A stretch of DNA of 64,000 bases from Lamellibrachia columna (taxonomy: Eukaryota > Annelida > Polychaeta > Sabellida > Siboglinidae): assembly GCA_963662155.1 (NCBI GenBank), contig OY759274.1, positions 15,856,939 to 15,920,938 of the forward strand. Reading direction: 5' to 3'. The translations under genes were made by a program, and so were the position numbers. The number at the start of each line of letters is the position of its first letter. The first letter of the stretch is position 1. Shown here one piece after another: positions 48,316 to 60,600 of this stretch. The notes beneath the pieces were generated by a model. The model did not search any database, was not told the DNA's origin, and saw only the letters and a program-made list of their open reading frames with translations.

Positions 48316-50924
48316 CGCTTCACGCCTCGTTTCGCGCGTTTGGCGCTTCATACATTACGTTGGACCCCCCTTTTTCTAAACCCTGGATCCGCCCCTGGAG
48401 GGAGTCATTACTCACTGGCAGGAGAGAGTCATTACTCACTGGCAGGAGTAAGAAAGTAGTCGTCCAGGGCAACGAAATAGTCCACCTGTTTATTTATGAC
48501 ACAATGCTTTATTCCACCATAAGGACTACAGCATCACTTATGAAAATATACCATCGTGATCCATGGTAACATACCATTGTGTTTTTAAACTGGCAACCCA
48601 TGGTAAAATGACATGATATACTATGGAAACCATGGTATTCCATGGTGTTTTGAAACAGAGAAACCATGGTATGCAATACAATAACCATACACAATACATG
48701 AAAAAACATGGCTTACCACAGTTTACCATGTCATGTCATGGTATGTTATTTTGCACATACGTGGTTATGAATTTAACGACGAATGTAACGGCATAAGCCT
48801 CCTGACAACTGAACTGTTGAAAATACAGACAAAATATGACTGTTTGGCGATAGGTAACGTTTACATGCAAATAGCGGGGACATATTCCTAATTACCGAAA
48901 GGAATCCATCACCGATTGGTCAAATAGCGTTTCGCGCCTTAAATAAAATTTACAATGATTAGATACGACAACATTTGGCGAGGCGCCGACCTTTTGAAGG
49001 AGGCGTGGTTAGGAAAGATTTTGCTGCATTGCCAAAATCATAGCGAGTCGTGTTTGGCGGACCAGCGAGGTGGGGCGGTTCAAACAGCGAGCGTGTCGCT
49101 CAGGCCTGTCAAACGCAGGTCAGATAGGCTTTATAGAAGCCTGTAAAATTCATAATAATAAAGATGTAGAACTGAAAATCAGCATGTAAACAAATAACAT
49201 AATGACCTTTTCAGTGATATAATTTGATAGGAATACGCCAAATGATAATGATTGTTGTCCACGCAGTTGACAGAAATAATGCATCTAACGTAGTTTTCAC
49301 AAATTAACTGAAAACTGTAACAACTAGCCCCGGTCGCCTCTACTTGGTGAAGCCGTCTTGAGAAGATGGCGAAAACTTCAACTGACGTAAAAACCTTCTG
49401 GAAATGCTAAAATAAATAGTTCAACATGTACATACCTTATTTCTTGATAGACCAACAGTAGCATGCCTTATGTACATAGCAGAGAACAGAACAGCTGAAA
49501 TTTAGTCAACGTCTAGCCTAGTAGATATTTAGAAAGATTATAATTTAGACCGTTAGACCGACCCATTGCCGGAAAACGAAACCGATATGACGTGTCCGTA
49601 CACAGTAGCCAAAGCGTAGACGTTTCCTGGACTGTTCCATGAGCGGATCTAGGGGATGTCCACCAGGTGCCCGAGCACCCCCTTTATATCGACCGGCTTT
49701 ATTCTTCATCAAGTCATAATTAGTTGTTGAGACACCGCGTCATGGCGCTCTACTGCACTTGTTTATCACATTAGGACATTTCTAACATAGGGCCCCGCCT
49801 AGAACCTCAGGGCGTTGTACTGTCATTTGTCCCCAGTCGTTCTGATCCCCCCACCACCACCTCCTAACCATGCCTTATCCTCGTAGCGCCAATTACTACA
49901 AGCAAATGCATTCTTGTTGTCAGTGCATTTTTTTGCAAGTTGTGTGAGACAATCGCCTTAAGTTGCACCCCATAGTGAAGACGGTTATTCTCTGAGAAAA
50001 AAAAGAATATCACCCTAAGAAATCACCGCCATATGAAGCTACCCATCACGGCAACTTTAATGTTCATGTCAACTTCTGGGTTGATGCCGACGACGCAAAC
50101 AAAGAACCCTTCGAAGATAATACAGGACGGAAATATTGACATCATCAGTGCAACGCCAACAGTTTCCTGAAAGATGAACAAAACGCAGAAGATCCGTGAG
50201 GAATTCTTGGAGTTTCTCGCGTGTTACTCCGGAGTTACATGCGCAGCTATCGTCGAAAAGGTTGAGCAGCTCGGTTTGGTCTTCCAAAAGATGCACTACC
50301 AAGGCTACGATTATATATAATTATTGAATTTTTAAGACAACGGGTGATGCATGGATGAAAAACATGAATTTGTGAAATAGTTTACATATTTAACCAAAAC
50401 GTATTCAAGCTATTTGCCTTATATACTTCGTATGCACACTCTAGTGTAGTTTATAATCATATATGAAACGTTCCCCCTCTTATAAGGCCCACATCACGGC
50501 ACAGGCCTGCCCACCAACTGATTCCACCTTGTCATGCAGAAATGAGGCTTTTCCATGACAATTTCCTCTTTGGAGAATGCGTGCGTGTGGGCGTTGCTCG
50601 CGTGCGTGCGTGAACTAGAAGTCCACATTATGTATTTTTTTTAACTGGGCACCCCCTTTCTCAGAGTTTGGACCCGCACATGTGTACTGTTCTAAGCACT
50701 TCTGCCAAAACGTGGAGTTTCATTGTGAAGGATATTATGCATGCACCTACATGACAAGCGCGGTAACAGTGTTGACACTGATAGCGAAGTTGACATTGAA
50801 AAGGTATATCTGGCAACTACTTTGAACCAAGGCAATCATAAACCAAGTAAAACTATTTAATTTTTATAAAGCTAAGTAATAAAGTGGTAAAGCATATTTA
50901 AATCTTCAAATAAAATGTATCAAC

Positions 50925-51240
50925 AATTCAAAGCTCTGGTAATATCAAATAAATTTTAGACGATATTCTACAGAGCCAGTAATCACAAATTAACTTTGCA
51001 CAACTTTGGTCAGCACCAGTATTCACATATTATACATAAAAGTTTATCAACTTTTGCACGGTAATCTCAAATAACATTTGGCCAACAATGAAAAGCACCA
51101 GTAACAATAAATAAAAGCTAAAATAAAAGATATTCCACAGCACCAGTACTCCCAAATATAATTTGGCCAACATTTCACAGCACCAGTAATCACAAATAAA
51201 ACATTTGCTACTTTCTAAAACACCAATAGTCTCAAAATGT
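50925..51240. repeat. Degenerate ~50-bp tandem array in copy B
   Basis: Repeats of a loose unit containing agcaccagtaatcacaaat and aatttggccaac. Copy C retains only the first three or so units, consistent with loss by recombination between units. Confidence 0.6.
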
Positions 51241-52110
51241 GACCAGTTTAAAAACACACTTATTCAATTACGCCTGTCTCGGGTTACTGAGCGTTCTGGT
51301 GGGTATCAGATAGAAACTAGTTTCATTTTGCACCAGATTTGGGAACGTTCAGAGTTATATATTTTGCGTACGTGATGGGGGCCGTCTTACCTCCAGGGGC
51401 TGTGTTGCCCCAGGTTACCCTACATTAAAACAGCTAATAAGAAATACAATGTAATACACAATATTGTAAAAAAGACTAATGGTTGCGGAAACATTCATTA
51501 TGTTCCTATACACGTCTATATGCAGAAGCGGAAGAAGTGATATATTCAAAATGTTCAGCAACGCGTTCGTCTTCATATGTTACGACGTTGTTTCGACATT
51601 GTTGCAACGTTGCTGCAATGTCGATGCCATGTGCATCGTCCTGGTTAATAAATACGCCACTGTTCAACTTATATTATAACACTTTTATATTTTACATACA
51701 GCACAGTTAGAGCAATGCAGTGACGACAAATTATCTACAAAAATAACTTCGTGTTGTTATTTATTTGATCTGGCGTTGCAAATGTATTTCCCCATGCATT
51801 TACAAACACATTTTGAAAGTTCATATTTTTACTATTATTATTGCTATTATTATTGTCATCAGTATTATTGCTATTGTTATTATTATTATTGTTATTAAGA
51901 GCATGTGCGCGTTACAGATGTGAATTGAAACACGTTTGTTTCGTTTATGCCATTCCGCCGTGAATCACATAATGTATAACGTTGTTATACCTATGCAATG
52001 TAATGAAACAATGGATATGAGAATTAAATATAACTAATGCTTAGCTACACATTTAAGATGGAGTACGGAATGAAAGACGTTTTAGTTGACTGAATATAGT
52101 AGGGAGGCTT

Positions 52111-52299
52111 GGGAGAGTTGGGCCACTTTTTACATTTTGACATATTGTGCTCTCTCTATTCATGGCAGAGTACCATTTCCTACGGTTGTGATATGTACAG
52201 ACCATAATATACAATCTGTGTCAGCTGATTCAAAATGCAGGCACACATATAGAAAGAGGAGGTGATTGTTGAAAGGTGTCATCCCGGCCCAACTCTCCC
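52111..52299. mobile_element. MITE-like 189-bp segment in copy B
   Basis: Begins gggagagttgggcc and ends ggcccaactctccc, a 14-bp perfect inverted repeat. It has no coding capacity. A target duplication is not clear. The same segment, equal in length with one terminal mismatch, is at 61155-61343. Confidence 0.7.
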
Positions 52300-52429
52300 T
52301 GGGAGTGGTGAGAGTTGGGCAAGATTTAACAAGATTTGCCATCCAAGCCAAAGGCCCAGATGGCAAGTGGACAAGGAAGCCATTGGCTTATCGAGAGTCC
52401 AACAATGTTCACCTACTTATAACCCGCCT

Positions 52430-54160
52430 TCCTGAGATATGTGTCAACCTTGTTTTTAAACATATTCACGTTGCTAGCAGTTACACAATCTGTAGACAAT
52501 TTGTTCCATTCATTTATTGTCCTCTGTGCGAACTAGTGCTTCCTGATGTCCAATCTACATTGATCCTTTACTAATTTTACCTCATGTCCTCTAGTTCTGC
52601 TATCCTTCTTGAGTGAGAAAAACATATTTCTATCAATATTTTCATACCCATTCAATATCTTAAAAACTTAAGTCTGATCTCCCCTTAACCTCCTTGTCTC
52701 TAGAGTTGTTAAACCACATTCTTTCAGGCGTTCTTCATAACTAAGGTCTCTAAGTTCTGGAATCATTTTAGTTGCTCTCCTTTGTATGCGTTCAAGCGTA
52801 TCTATATCCTTCTTACGATATGGTCTCCATGCTTGTATACAGTATTCTAAATGAGGTCTAACTATTGCTTTATAAAGAGGTATAATTAACTTTTTTCCCT
52901 TGTATGTTATGTTTCTTCTAATCAATCCAAGAATTTGATTACCCTTTGAAGCTGCAATACCACACTGCTCTGAAACTTTCATATCAGCGCTTATTGTAAC
53001 TCCTAAGTCCTTTTCTTTTACAGTAGTACCCAGAACAGTATCTCCCATTTTATAGTTTACATTTAAGTTCCCATGTCCTGTATGTAGGCATTTACATTTC
53101 CCAAAATTGAACAGCATCTGCCATTTCTCAGACCATTTCACTAATCTGTCTAGATCGTTTTGTAAATGTTGTTTATCACCATCAGTATTAACCTTTCTAA
53201 ACAGTTTTGTGTCATCCGCAAATTTCAGTACGTTACTTGTTATACTGTCGTCCAAGTCATTGATATAAATTAAGAATAATATAGGTCCTAATACTGATCC
53301 TTGAGGTACCCCACTCAAAACCGATTTCCAATTTGAAACTTCTCCATCTACTACAACTCGTTGTCTTCTGTCAGTCAGCCATTGTTCTATCCAGTCAGTT
53401 ATGCTATCCCCGATACCATGGGCTTTTAATTTAAGTAGTAATCTTTGGTGTGGCACTTGATCAAAAGCTTTCTGAAAATCTAAGTAGATAATATCTACTG
53501 GCGATCCCACGTCTATCCACTTAGTGATTTCTTCCAAAAAACATAACATATTTGTTAAGCATGACCTAGCTTTAAGGAATCCATGTTGAGATGAATTTAA
53601 TAATTTATGCTTAACGAGGAAGTCCACCATATGGTCTTTAATTAACCTTTCTAATAATTTACAAATCACTGACGTTAAACTCACTGGTCTGTAATTCTCT
53701 GACTTATTTCTCGAACCCTTTTTAAATAATGGTATGATGTTTGCTTCTTTCCATTCAAACGGAACAACTCCCTCTTTTAATGACAAGTTGAATACTCTTG
53801 CAAGTGGTATACTGATTTGATCTACTGTTTCCATTAGTAATTTTGGAGGAATCCCATTCACTCCCGGTGATTTGTTATCCTTCATTGCCTTTATTTTCTT
53901 AGCTACCAATTCTGGAGTTACAACTAACGGTCCTAAATAGTCAGATTTAGCCCCCTGAAATTTACCATCAGCAACTGGTAATGAACTAATATCTTCTTTG
54001 GTAAACACTGAACTGAAGTAACCATTTAGGTCTTCCGCCATTAAAAACCCCTGTGATATTATATTTCCAGCACTGTCTTCTAGAGGTCCAACCTTGTCTT
54101 GTACGTTTTGTTTACTCCTGACATATGCATAAAAACTCTTGCTGTCATTTTTATGTTACA
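52430..54160 (-). pseudogene. CR1 ORF2, linker, reverse transcriptase and C-terminus
   Basis: RT motifs in order: NIIPLFKKGSRNKSENYRPV, IYLDFQKAFDQVPH (first catalytic Asp), [13 protein letters not shown], and FADDTKLFRKV (catalytic Asp pair), then LGVTISADMKVSEQCG. The frame ends at a TAA near 52668 after LRGDQT. Beyond it the same frame continues with VFKILNGYENIDRN, which shows a nonsense change about 70 codons before the family's normal end. At the upstream end (about 54156) a short A run has lost one base, which separates this part from the endonuclease. Confidence 0.88.
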
Positions 54161-55285
54161 TGCCAGTTTTTGCTCATAGCTTCTTTTAGATTGTCTGATT
54201 TCAGTTGTAGCTGCATTAAGTGCCTCTTTGTATTTTGCATAGTCTTCTTCCTTTCTGGTACGCCTATAAACCCTCCACATAGTTTGTTTTAGCATTATTT
54301 TTTTAATTGCCTCTTTTGACAAGTGTTTCTTTCTACACCGTTTTCCTTTTTTTTGGAAAGGAACAAATTTATCGATGATACTCTCAATTTCATATTTTAG
54401 AATATTCCAACATTCAATTGCGGTCTTATTCATCAGCATGTTATTCCAATCTAGCTTTGCTAAGTATTTTCTCATATCTTTGTAATTACCTTTGTGGAAG
54501 TTTCTCTTGTACGTTTTCTTATTTTTACTTTCTGATTTTACATTGATGTCAAAATGTATTTGATTATGGTCACTATTACCCAATGGTTCAAATATTTTTA
54601 CATTGTCCACTAATTCTTTTTGTGATGACAAAACTATATCTAATACATTTTCTCCCCTGGTTGGTTCTAGTACGTACTGAGTAAGAAAGCTATCCTGGAT
54701 TAAACATAGAAATTGTTGATCCTCAATCCCTGTGCTCTCTAGAGAATTCCATTGTATGTGTCCATGGTTAAAATCTCCCATTATGATACATTCCCCTTTA
54801 CTAACTTCCTTTATAGCATTTTTTATTTTTGTGTTGTCCTCTTCGTTTATGTTTGGACTTCGGTAAACTAATCCAATAGTTAATTTTGAATTTCCTGAAA
54901 CAATTTTGCACCAAACAGCTTCATCGCAATCTGCTTCCCTTTCTAGTTTTATTTCATAAGCCTGAATATATTCTTTAACATATAAAATAACTCCGCCGCC
55001 CCTTCTTCCTAATCGATCTTTCCTAAACATTACGTATCCTGTCAGTCCTAATTCAGCATCTGTTATATCTATGTTGGCCCATGATTCAGTTATACCAATT
55101 ATGTGAGGGTCAATATCTTCTACCATAATGTTTAATTCGTTTTTCTTATTTACTATGCTCCTTGCATTTAAACATACGCATCTATAACCGTTTTCAGAGA
55201 TGTTTTTCGGATGATATGATATTGGTTTATCTGTGCTAGTGGCCTCTTGTTCTGCTTGAGACACCTCTAGGTAACCCCCCTGCAC
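54080..55285 (-). pseudogene. CR1 ORF2, endonuclease part
   Basis: An apurinic endonuclease-like (EEP) domain that nicks target DNA: CVCLNARSIVNKKNEL, GITESWAN, GGGVILYVKEY, IIMGDFNHGHIQW (the metal-binding Asp/Asn pair) and LGNSDHNQIHFDI (catalytic SDH). The C-terminal 20 or so residues are out of frame because of the A-run deletion near 54156. No ATG is required by the family here, so the start at 55285 is only the first ATG. Confidence 0.85.
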
Positions 55286-55420
55286 TTCTAGTTTAAAGAA
55301 TGTTTACTTCCAAAAATATTTGTCATTGTACCCAAGTCGCTATCTACTGCTGCTGAAAGTTTGTCCGCGAATACTGCCGCCCCCTTTCCACTTAAATGAA
55401 GCCCATCCTTCATGTACATA

Positions 55421-56602
55421 TCAGCCCTCCCAACAAAACTTCCCCATAAATCCACCTTCCTCTTCCCTACATAGCTTCTGGACTAACATGTTAATTGCCA
55501 TCCCCCGACAATTTCGATATTTGTGACCCCTCCTGCCCATTACAGGTAAAATCCCTGACAGTATTACCTGCTCAACCCGCGTCTGTTTTAGTGTTCTGAC
55601 CAACTGCCTATATTTCCTAACTATGGCAGTTGTACCCTCCCTCTCTACGTTATTTGTCCCTACGTGTACTAAAACAGATCCACCCTTACCCGAGCCTACG
55701 ATGTTTTTTACCCTTTCAGTTATCGCCTCTATTTTGGCTCCAGGCAAGCAGACCACCACATCATCTGCCTTGTTTAAGACTCTGTCGGTCTTCCTAACTA
55801 TCGAATCCCCCACAAACACCCTCGCTCTCTTCCTCACCCCCTCTATCACTGCTGCAGAATAACTCTTCCTTTCGATCCCCTCCATCACATTCTGTCCTAA
55901 CCCCTTCCCTCCTGTCTCCCCGACTTCCCACTCCTTTGCTCTTGTCTCTCCCACTCCCCTCTCCTTCACTCCGGTTGTTTTCCCTTCCGTCTCCCCCACT
56001 CCCTTATCCTTCCCTCCTGTCTCCCCTACTCCCCTCTCCTTCACTCCGGTTGTTTTCCCTCCCGTCTCCCCCACTCCCTTCTCCTTCTCTCCTGTCTCCG
56101 CTACTCCCCTCTCCTTCACTCCGGTTGTCTTCCCTCCCGTCTCCCCCACTCCCTTCTCCTTCCCTCCTGTCTCCCCTTCTCCCCTCTCCTTCACTCCGGT
56201 TGTCTTCCCTCCCGTTCCTTTCCTTCCCGTCTCCTTACGTCCTGTCTCCCTATGACCTGTCACCTTCCCTCCTCTCAGCTTCCTCCCAGGCTGAGGTGAG
56301 CTCTCCCTAACATCTCTTGTGTCTTTCCCCACTTTATCGTCTACTGTTCCCCCACCGGAACTACTGGCACAACTCCCCTGTTCCCTTCCCACCATTGCCA
56401 CAACGAGCAGCCTCAGCTCTTCCAACTCCACCTCTAGTTCCTTCATCTTCGCGCATCCCCTACACTCAAAACTAAAACTATCTGCCTGGACCTCAGCCCA
56501 GGACTTCTCGCACCCAGACTTGACGAAGTCCACCCAGTTACTGCAACTGCCACAAATTAAGTGCCTTGTGGCCTTTAACTGCCGTTTGCACGGCGCCATC
56601 AT
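55421..56602 (-). CDS. CR1 ORF1: zinc finger, coiled coil, repeat linker, SGNH esterase
   Basis: The 393-codon frame is intact. It starts MMAPCKRQL with a Cys-rich finger (CGSCSNWV, FECRGCAKM), then an acidic coiled coil. Residues about 125-235 are a linker of four 25-residue repeats built on GKTTGVKERG and GVGETGG. The C-terminal part is an SGNH/GDSL-type esterase: VFVGDSIVRKTD (nucleophile Ser), VVCLPGAKIEAI, and VLVHVGTNNVEREG (GTNN block). CR1-clade ORF1 proteins are known to pair a finger with an esterase; the protein is thought to bind the RNA template. Confidence 0.88.
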   Translation of the reverse strand: MMAPCKRQLKATRHLICGSCSNWVDFVKSGCEKSWAEVQADSFSFECRGCAKMKELEVELEELRLLVVAMVGREQGSCASSSGGGTVDDKVGKDTRDVRESSPQPGRKLRGGKVTGHRETGRKETGRKGTGGKTTGVKERGEGETGGKEKGVGETGGKTTGVKERGVAETGEKEKGVGETGGKTTGVKERGVGETGGKDKGVGETEGKTTGVKERGVGETRAKEWEVGETGGKGLGQNVMEGIERKSYSAAVIEGVRKRARVFVGDSIVRKTDRVLNKADDVVVCLPGAKIEAITERVKNIVGSGKGGSVLVHVGTNNVEREGTTAIVRKYRQLVRTLKQTRVEQVILSGILPVMGRRGHKYRNCRGMAINMLVQKLCREEEGGFMGKFCWEG

Positions 56603-57356
56603 ACAATTTAGTTTTAATTAGTTTGCTACGTTAGCCTTGAATAAGGCTGTTTTTGTGATCAAAAGAACACTTTATGCTAATATACTTGTTAACAGTGTCA
56701 TCTATTAACCTCGCATGAGAAAAAAAAACTTGCCACCTAGCGAATACGGAGAACACTGTGTGACAAAACAACGAAGTCAGTGTGTACTAATTTACGCTAA
56801 AATCCTGCTGTTAATTCCTTTTTACCGAAAACGTTTACTACCACTATGTCAGATATTACCTTATGTATGTAATTTAAGTAAATAAATCAATTTATCTTAT
56901 ATATATATTAGCCAATGTAAACGATAGCTCGATGCACGGGTTGAATGACCTGTAAACAAACTCCCTTTTATCACTCGTTGAGTACTACCTCTGTTAACAA
57001 AAACGGTTTCTTAATATATGTCTACAAGAAGTTGGTGAACAATATATGTATAATACTAATACTTATTCTAACCAATATTCAATGTTACTGACTATTCACT
57101 ATGTTATCTCAATTTTCGAATTGTAAACACCCCTATTATTAACGCTCGCTGAATTCCCTGACATAATCCGAAACTAACTTACTCTAAAATACTCCCTCTG
57201 ACTAATAATTAACAAAACCTGTTTCCTAATATATGTCTACAATACGTTTGTGTATAATATATATGCAATAGTAATACTTATTCTATTTGATATTCCGCGT
57301 ATTTCTGTAATTCAAGTCGCTGCACCAAGTCCAAGTAGCCGGAAGTTATATGGAGA

Positions 57357-57631
57357 CTTGTCTCCCCGCGAAAGAAAAAATACCTGGCTGCAATGAGTAA
57401 GCCCTCTTTCTCACTGCAGCCAGGTATTCCGGGTTGATGCGGTTGCCGTCCAAGGAATGGCCAGAATGTTGGGACGTCATTTACACATTGTGACCAGCCA
57501 GGAGCAGAACATGAAACAAGGCTAATTGATAAACAAAATCACAGCCAATTCTATCTCTGGCACTCGAGATCCTCTGCTCTTCGGACATGTTGGAGAGCAG
57601 CATTACATAAGTCTTGGTAATAATGACGGTG
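57357..57631. repeat. Dispersed repeat, second copy of 39862-40131
   Basis: Runs from tgtctccccgcgaaagaaaa to aataatgacggtg with very few differences from the copy between the inverted arms. It abuts copy C directly. Confidence 0.85.
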
Positions 57632-60600
57632 CTTCACGCCTCGTTTCGCGCCTTTGGCGCTTCATACATTACGTTGGACCCCCCTTTTTCTAAACCCTGG
57701 ATCCGCCCCTGGAGGGAGTCATTACTCACTGGCAGGAGGGAGTCATTACTCACTGGCAGGAATAAGAAAGTAGTCGTCCAGGGCAACGAAATAGTCCACC
57801 TGTTTATTTAGGACACCATGCTTTATTCCACCATAAGGACTACAGCATCACTTATGAAAATATACCATCGTGATCCATGGTAACATACCATTGTGTTTTG
57901 AAACTGGCAACCCATGGTAAAATGACATGATATACTATGGAAACCATGGTATTCCATGGTGTTTTGAAACAGGGAAACCATGGTATGCAATACAATAACC
58001 ATACACAATACATGAAAAAACATGGCTTACCACAGTTTACCATGTCATGTCATGGTATGTTATTTTGCACATACGTGGTTATGAATTTAACGACGAATGT
58101 AACGGCATAAGCCTCCTGACAACTGAACTGTTGAAAATACAGACAAAATATGACTGTTTGGCGATAGGTAACGTTTACATGCAAATAGCGGGGACATATT
58201 CCTTGTTACCGAAAGGAATCCATCACCGATTGGTCAAATAGCGTTTCGCGCCTTAAATAAAATTTACAATGATTAGATACGACAATATTTGGCGAGGCGC
58301 CGACCTTTTGAAGGAGGCGTGGTTAGGAAAGATTTTGCTGCACTGCCAAAATCATAGCGAGTCGTTTTTGGCGGACCAGCGAGCGTGTCGCTCAGGCCTG
58401 TCAAACGCAGGTCAGATAGGCTTTATAGAAGCCTGTAAAATTCATAATAATAAAGATGTAGAACTGAAAATCAGCACGTAAACAAATAACATAATGACCT
58501 TTTCAGTGATATAATTTGATAGGAATACGCCAAATGATAATGATTGCTGTCCACGCAGTTGACAGAAATAATGCATCTAACGTAGTTTTCACAAATAGTG
58601 ATTAACTGAAAACTGTAACAACTAGCCCCGCTCACCTCTACTTGGTGAAGCCGTCTTGAGAAGATGGCGAAAACTTCAACTGACGTAAAAACCTTCTGGA
58701 CATGCTAAAATAAATAGTTCAACATGTACGTACCTTATTTCTTGATAGACCAACAGTAGCATGCCTTATGTACATAGCAGAGAACAGAACAGCTGAAATT
58801 TAGTCAACGTCTAGCCTAGTAGATATTTAGAAAGATTATAATTTAGACCGTTAGACCGGACCATTGCCGGAAATCGAAACCGATATGACGTGTCCGTACA
58901 CAGTAGCCAAAGCGTAGACGTTTCCTGGACTGTTCCATGAGCGGATCTAGGGGATGTCCATCAGGTGCCCGGGCACCCCCTTTATATCGACCGGCTTTAT
59001 TCTTCATCAAGTCATAATTAGTTGTTGAGACACCGCGTCATGGCACTCTCCTGCACTTTTTTATCATATATAACATTTCTAACATAGCGCCCGGCCTAGA
59101 AACTCAGGGCGTTGTACTGCCATTTGTCCCCTGTCGTTCTGATCCCCCCCCCCTCCACCACCTCCTAACCATGCCTTATCCTCGTAGCGCCAATTACTAC
59201 AAGCAAATGGATTCTTGTTGTCAGTGCATTTTTGTGTTGTGTGAGACAATCGCCTTAAGTTGCACAACACAGTGAAGTCGATTATTCTCTGTGAAAAAAA
59301 AAGAATATCACCCTAGGAAATCACCGCCATATGAAGCTACCCATCACGGCAACGTTAATGTTCATGTCAACTTCTGGGTTGATGCCGACGACGCAAACAA
59401 AGAACCCCTCGAAGATAATACAGGACGGAAATATTGACATCATCAGTGCAACGCAAACAGAGGCTACAGTTAAACTGTTTCCTGAAAGATGATCAAAACG
59501 CAGAAGATCCGTGAGGAATTCTTGGAGTTTCTCCCGTGTTACTCCGGAGTTACATGCTCAGCTATCGTCGAAAAGTTTGGGCAGCTCGGTTTGTTCTTCC
59601 GAAAGATGCACTACCAAGGCTACGATTATATATAATTGATTGAATTTTTAAGACAACGAGTGATGCATGGATGAAAAACATGAATTTGTGAAATAGTTTA
59701 CATATTTAACCAAAACGTATTCAAGCTATTTGCCTTATATACTTCGTATGCACACTCTAGTGTAGTTTATAATCATATATGAAACGTTCCCCCTCTTATA
59801 AGGCCCACATCACTATACAGCCTGCCCACCAGCCGATTCCACCTTGTCATGCAGAAATGAGGCTTTTCCATGACAATTTCCTCTTTGGAGAATGCGTGCG
59901 TGTGGGCGTTGCTTGCGTGCGTGCGTGAACTAGAAGTCCACATTGTGTATTTTTTTTTAACTGGGCACCCTCTTTCTCAGAGTTTGGACCCGCACATGTG
60001 TACTGTTCTAAGCACTTCTGCCAAAACGTGGAGTTTCATTGTGAAGGATATTATGCATGCACCTACATGACAAGCGCGGTAGCGAAGTTGACATTGAAAA
60101 GGTATATCTGGCAACTACTTTGAACCAAGGCAATCATAAACCAAGTAAAACTATTTAATTTTTATAAAGCTAAGTAATAAAGTGGTAAAGCATATTTAAA
60201 TCTTCAAATAAAATGTATCAACAATTCAAAGCTCTGGTAATATCAAATAAATTTTAGACGATATTCTACAGAGCCAGTAATCACAAATTAACTTTGCACA
60301 ACTTTGGTCAGCGCCAGTATTCACATATTATACATAACAGTTTACCAACTTTTGCACGGTAATCTCAAATAACATTTGGCCAACAATGAAAAGCACGTTC
60401 AGAGTTATATATTTTGCGTACGTGATGGGGGCCGTCTTACCTTCAGGGGCTGTGCTGCCCCAGGTTACCCTACATTAAAACAGCTAATAAGAAATACAAT
60501 GTAATACAAAATATTGTAAAAAAGACTAATGGTTGCGAAAACATTCATTATGTTCCTATGCACATCTATATGCAGAAGCGGAAGAAGTGATATATTCAAA

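Larger units (their letters stand above)
48316..52318. repeat. Copy B of long unassigned repeat
   Basis: About 4 kb, nearly collinear with 57632-61362. Shared landmarks in order: gcttcacgcctcgtttcgcg, a cctggatccgcccctgg motif, the doubled gagtcattactcactggcag, clustered ccatggta palindromes, agcgagcgtgtcgctcaggc, an ATT-rich stretch, and a 189-bp MITE-like segment at the right end. It has about 250 bp (51098-51345) missing from copy C. There is no long ORF. A minus ORF of 77 codons (50069-50302) is broken in copy C. The right end is followed directly by the CR1 3' end. Confidence 0.85.
52319..57350 (-). mobile_element. Near full-length CR1 non-LTR retrotransposon
   Basis: Minus orientation. 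The 3' tail with tandem ATCTTGTTAA-type units is at 52319-52345. ORF2 (reverse transcriptase 52668-54041, endonuclease 54080-55285) and ORF1 (55421-56602) are recognisable; the 5' UTR probably reaches between 56.7 and 57.35 kb. ORF2 is broken by one frameshift and one nonsense codon, so the copy looks recently dead. Relatives: 35.1-37.6 kb (+), 5.0-5.4 kb (-), and the 3' tip at 46.7-46.8 kb (-). Confidence 0.88.

Noticed and set aside
55936..56310. Plus-strand ORF rich in Pro/Ser/Leu
   Set aside because: Antisense of the repeat linker of CR1 ORF1.
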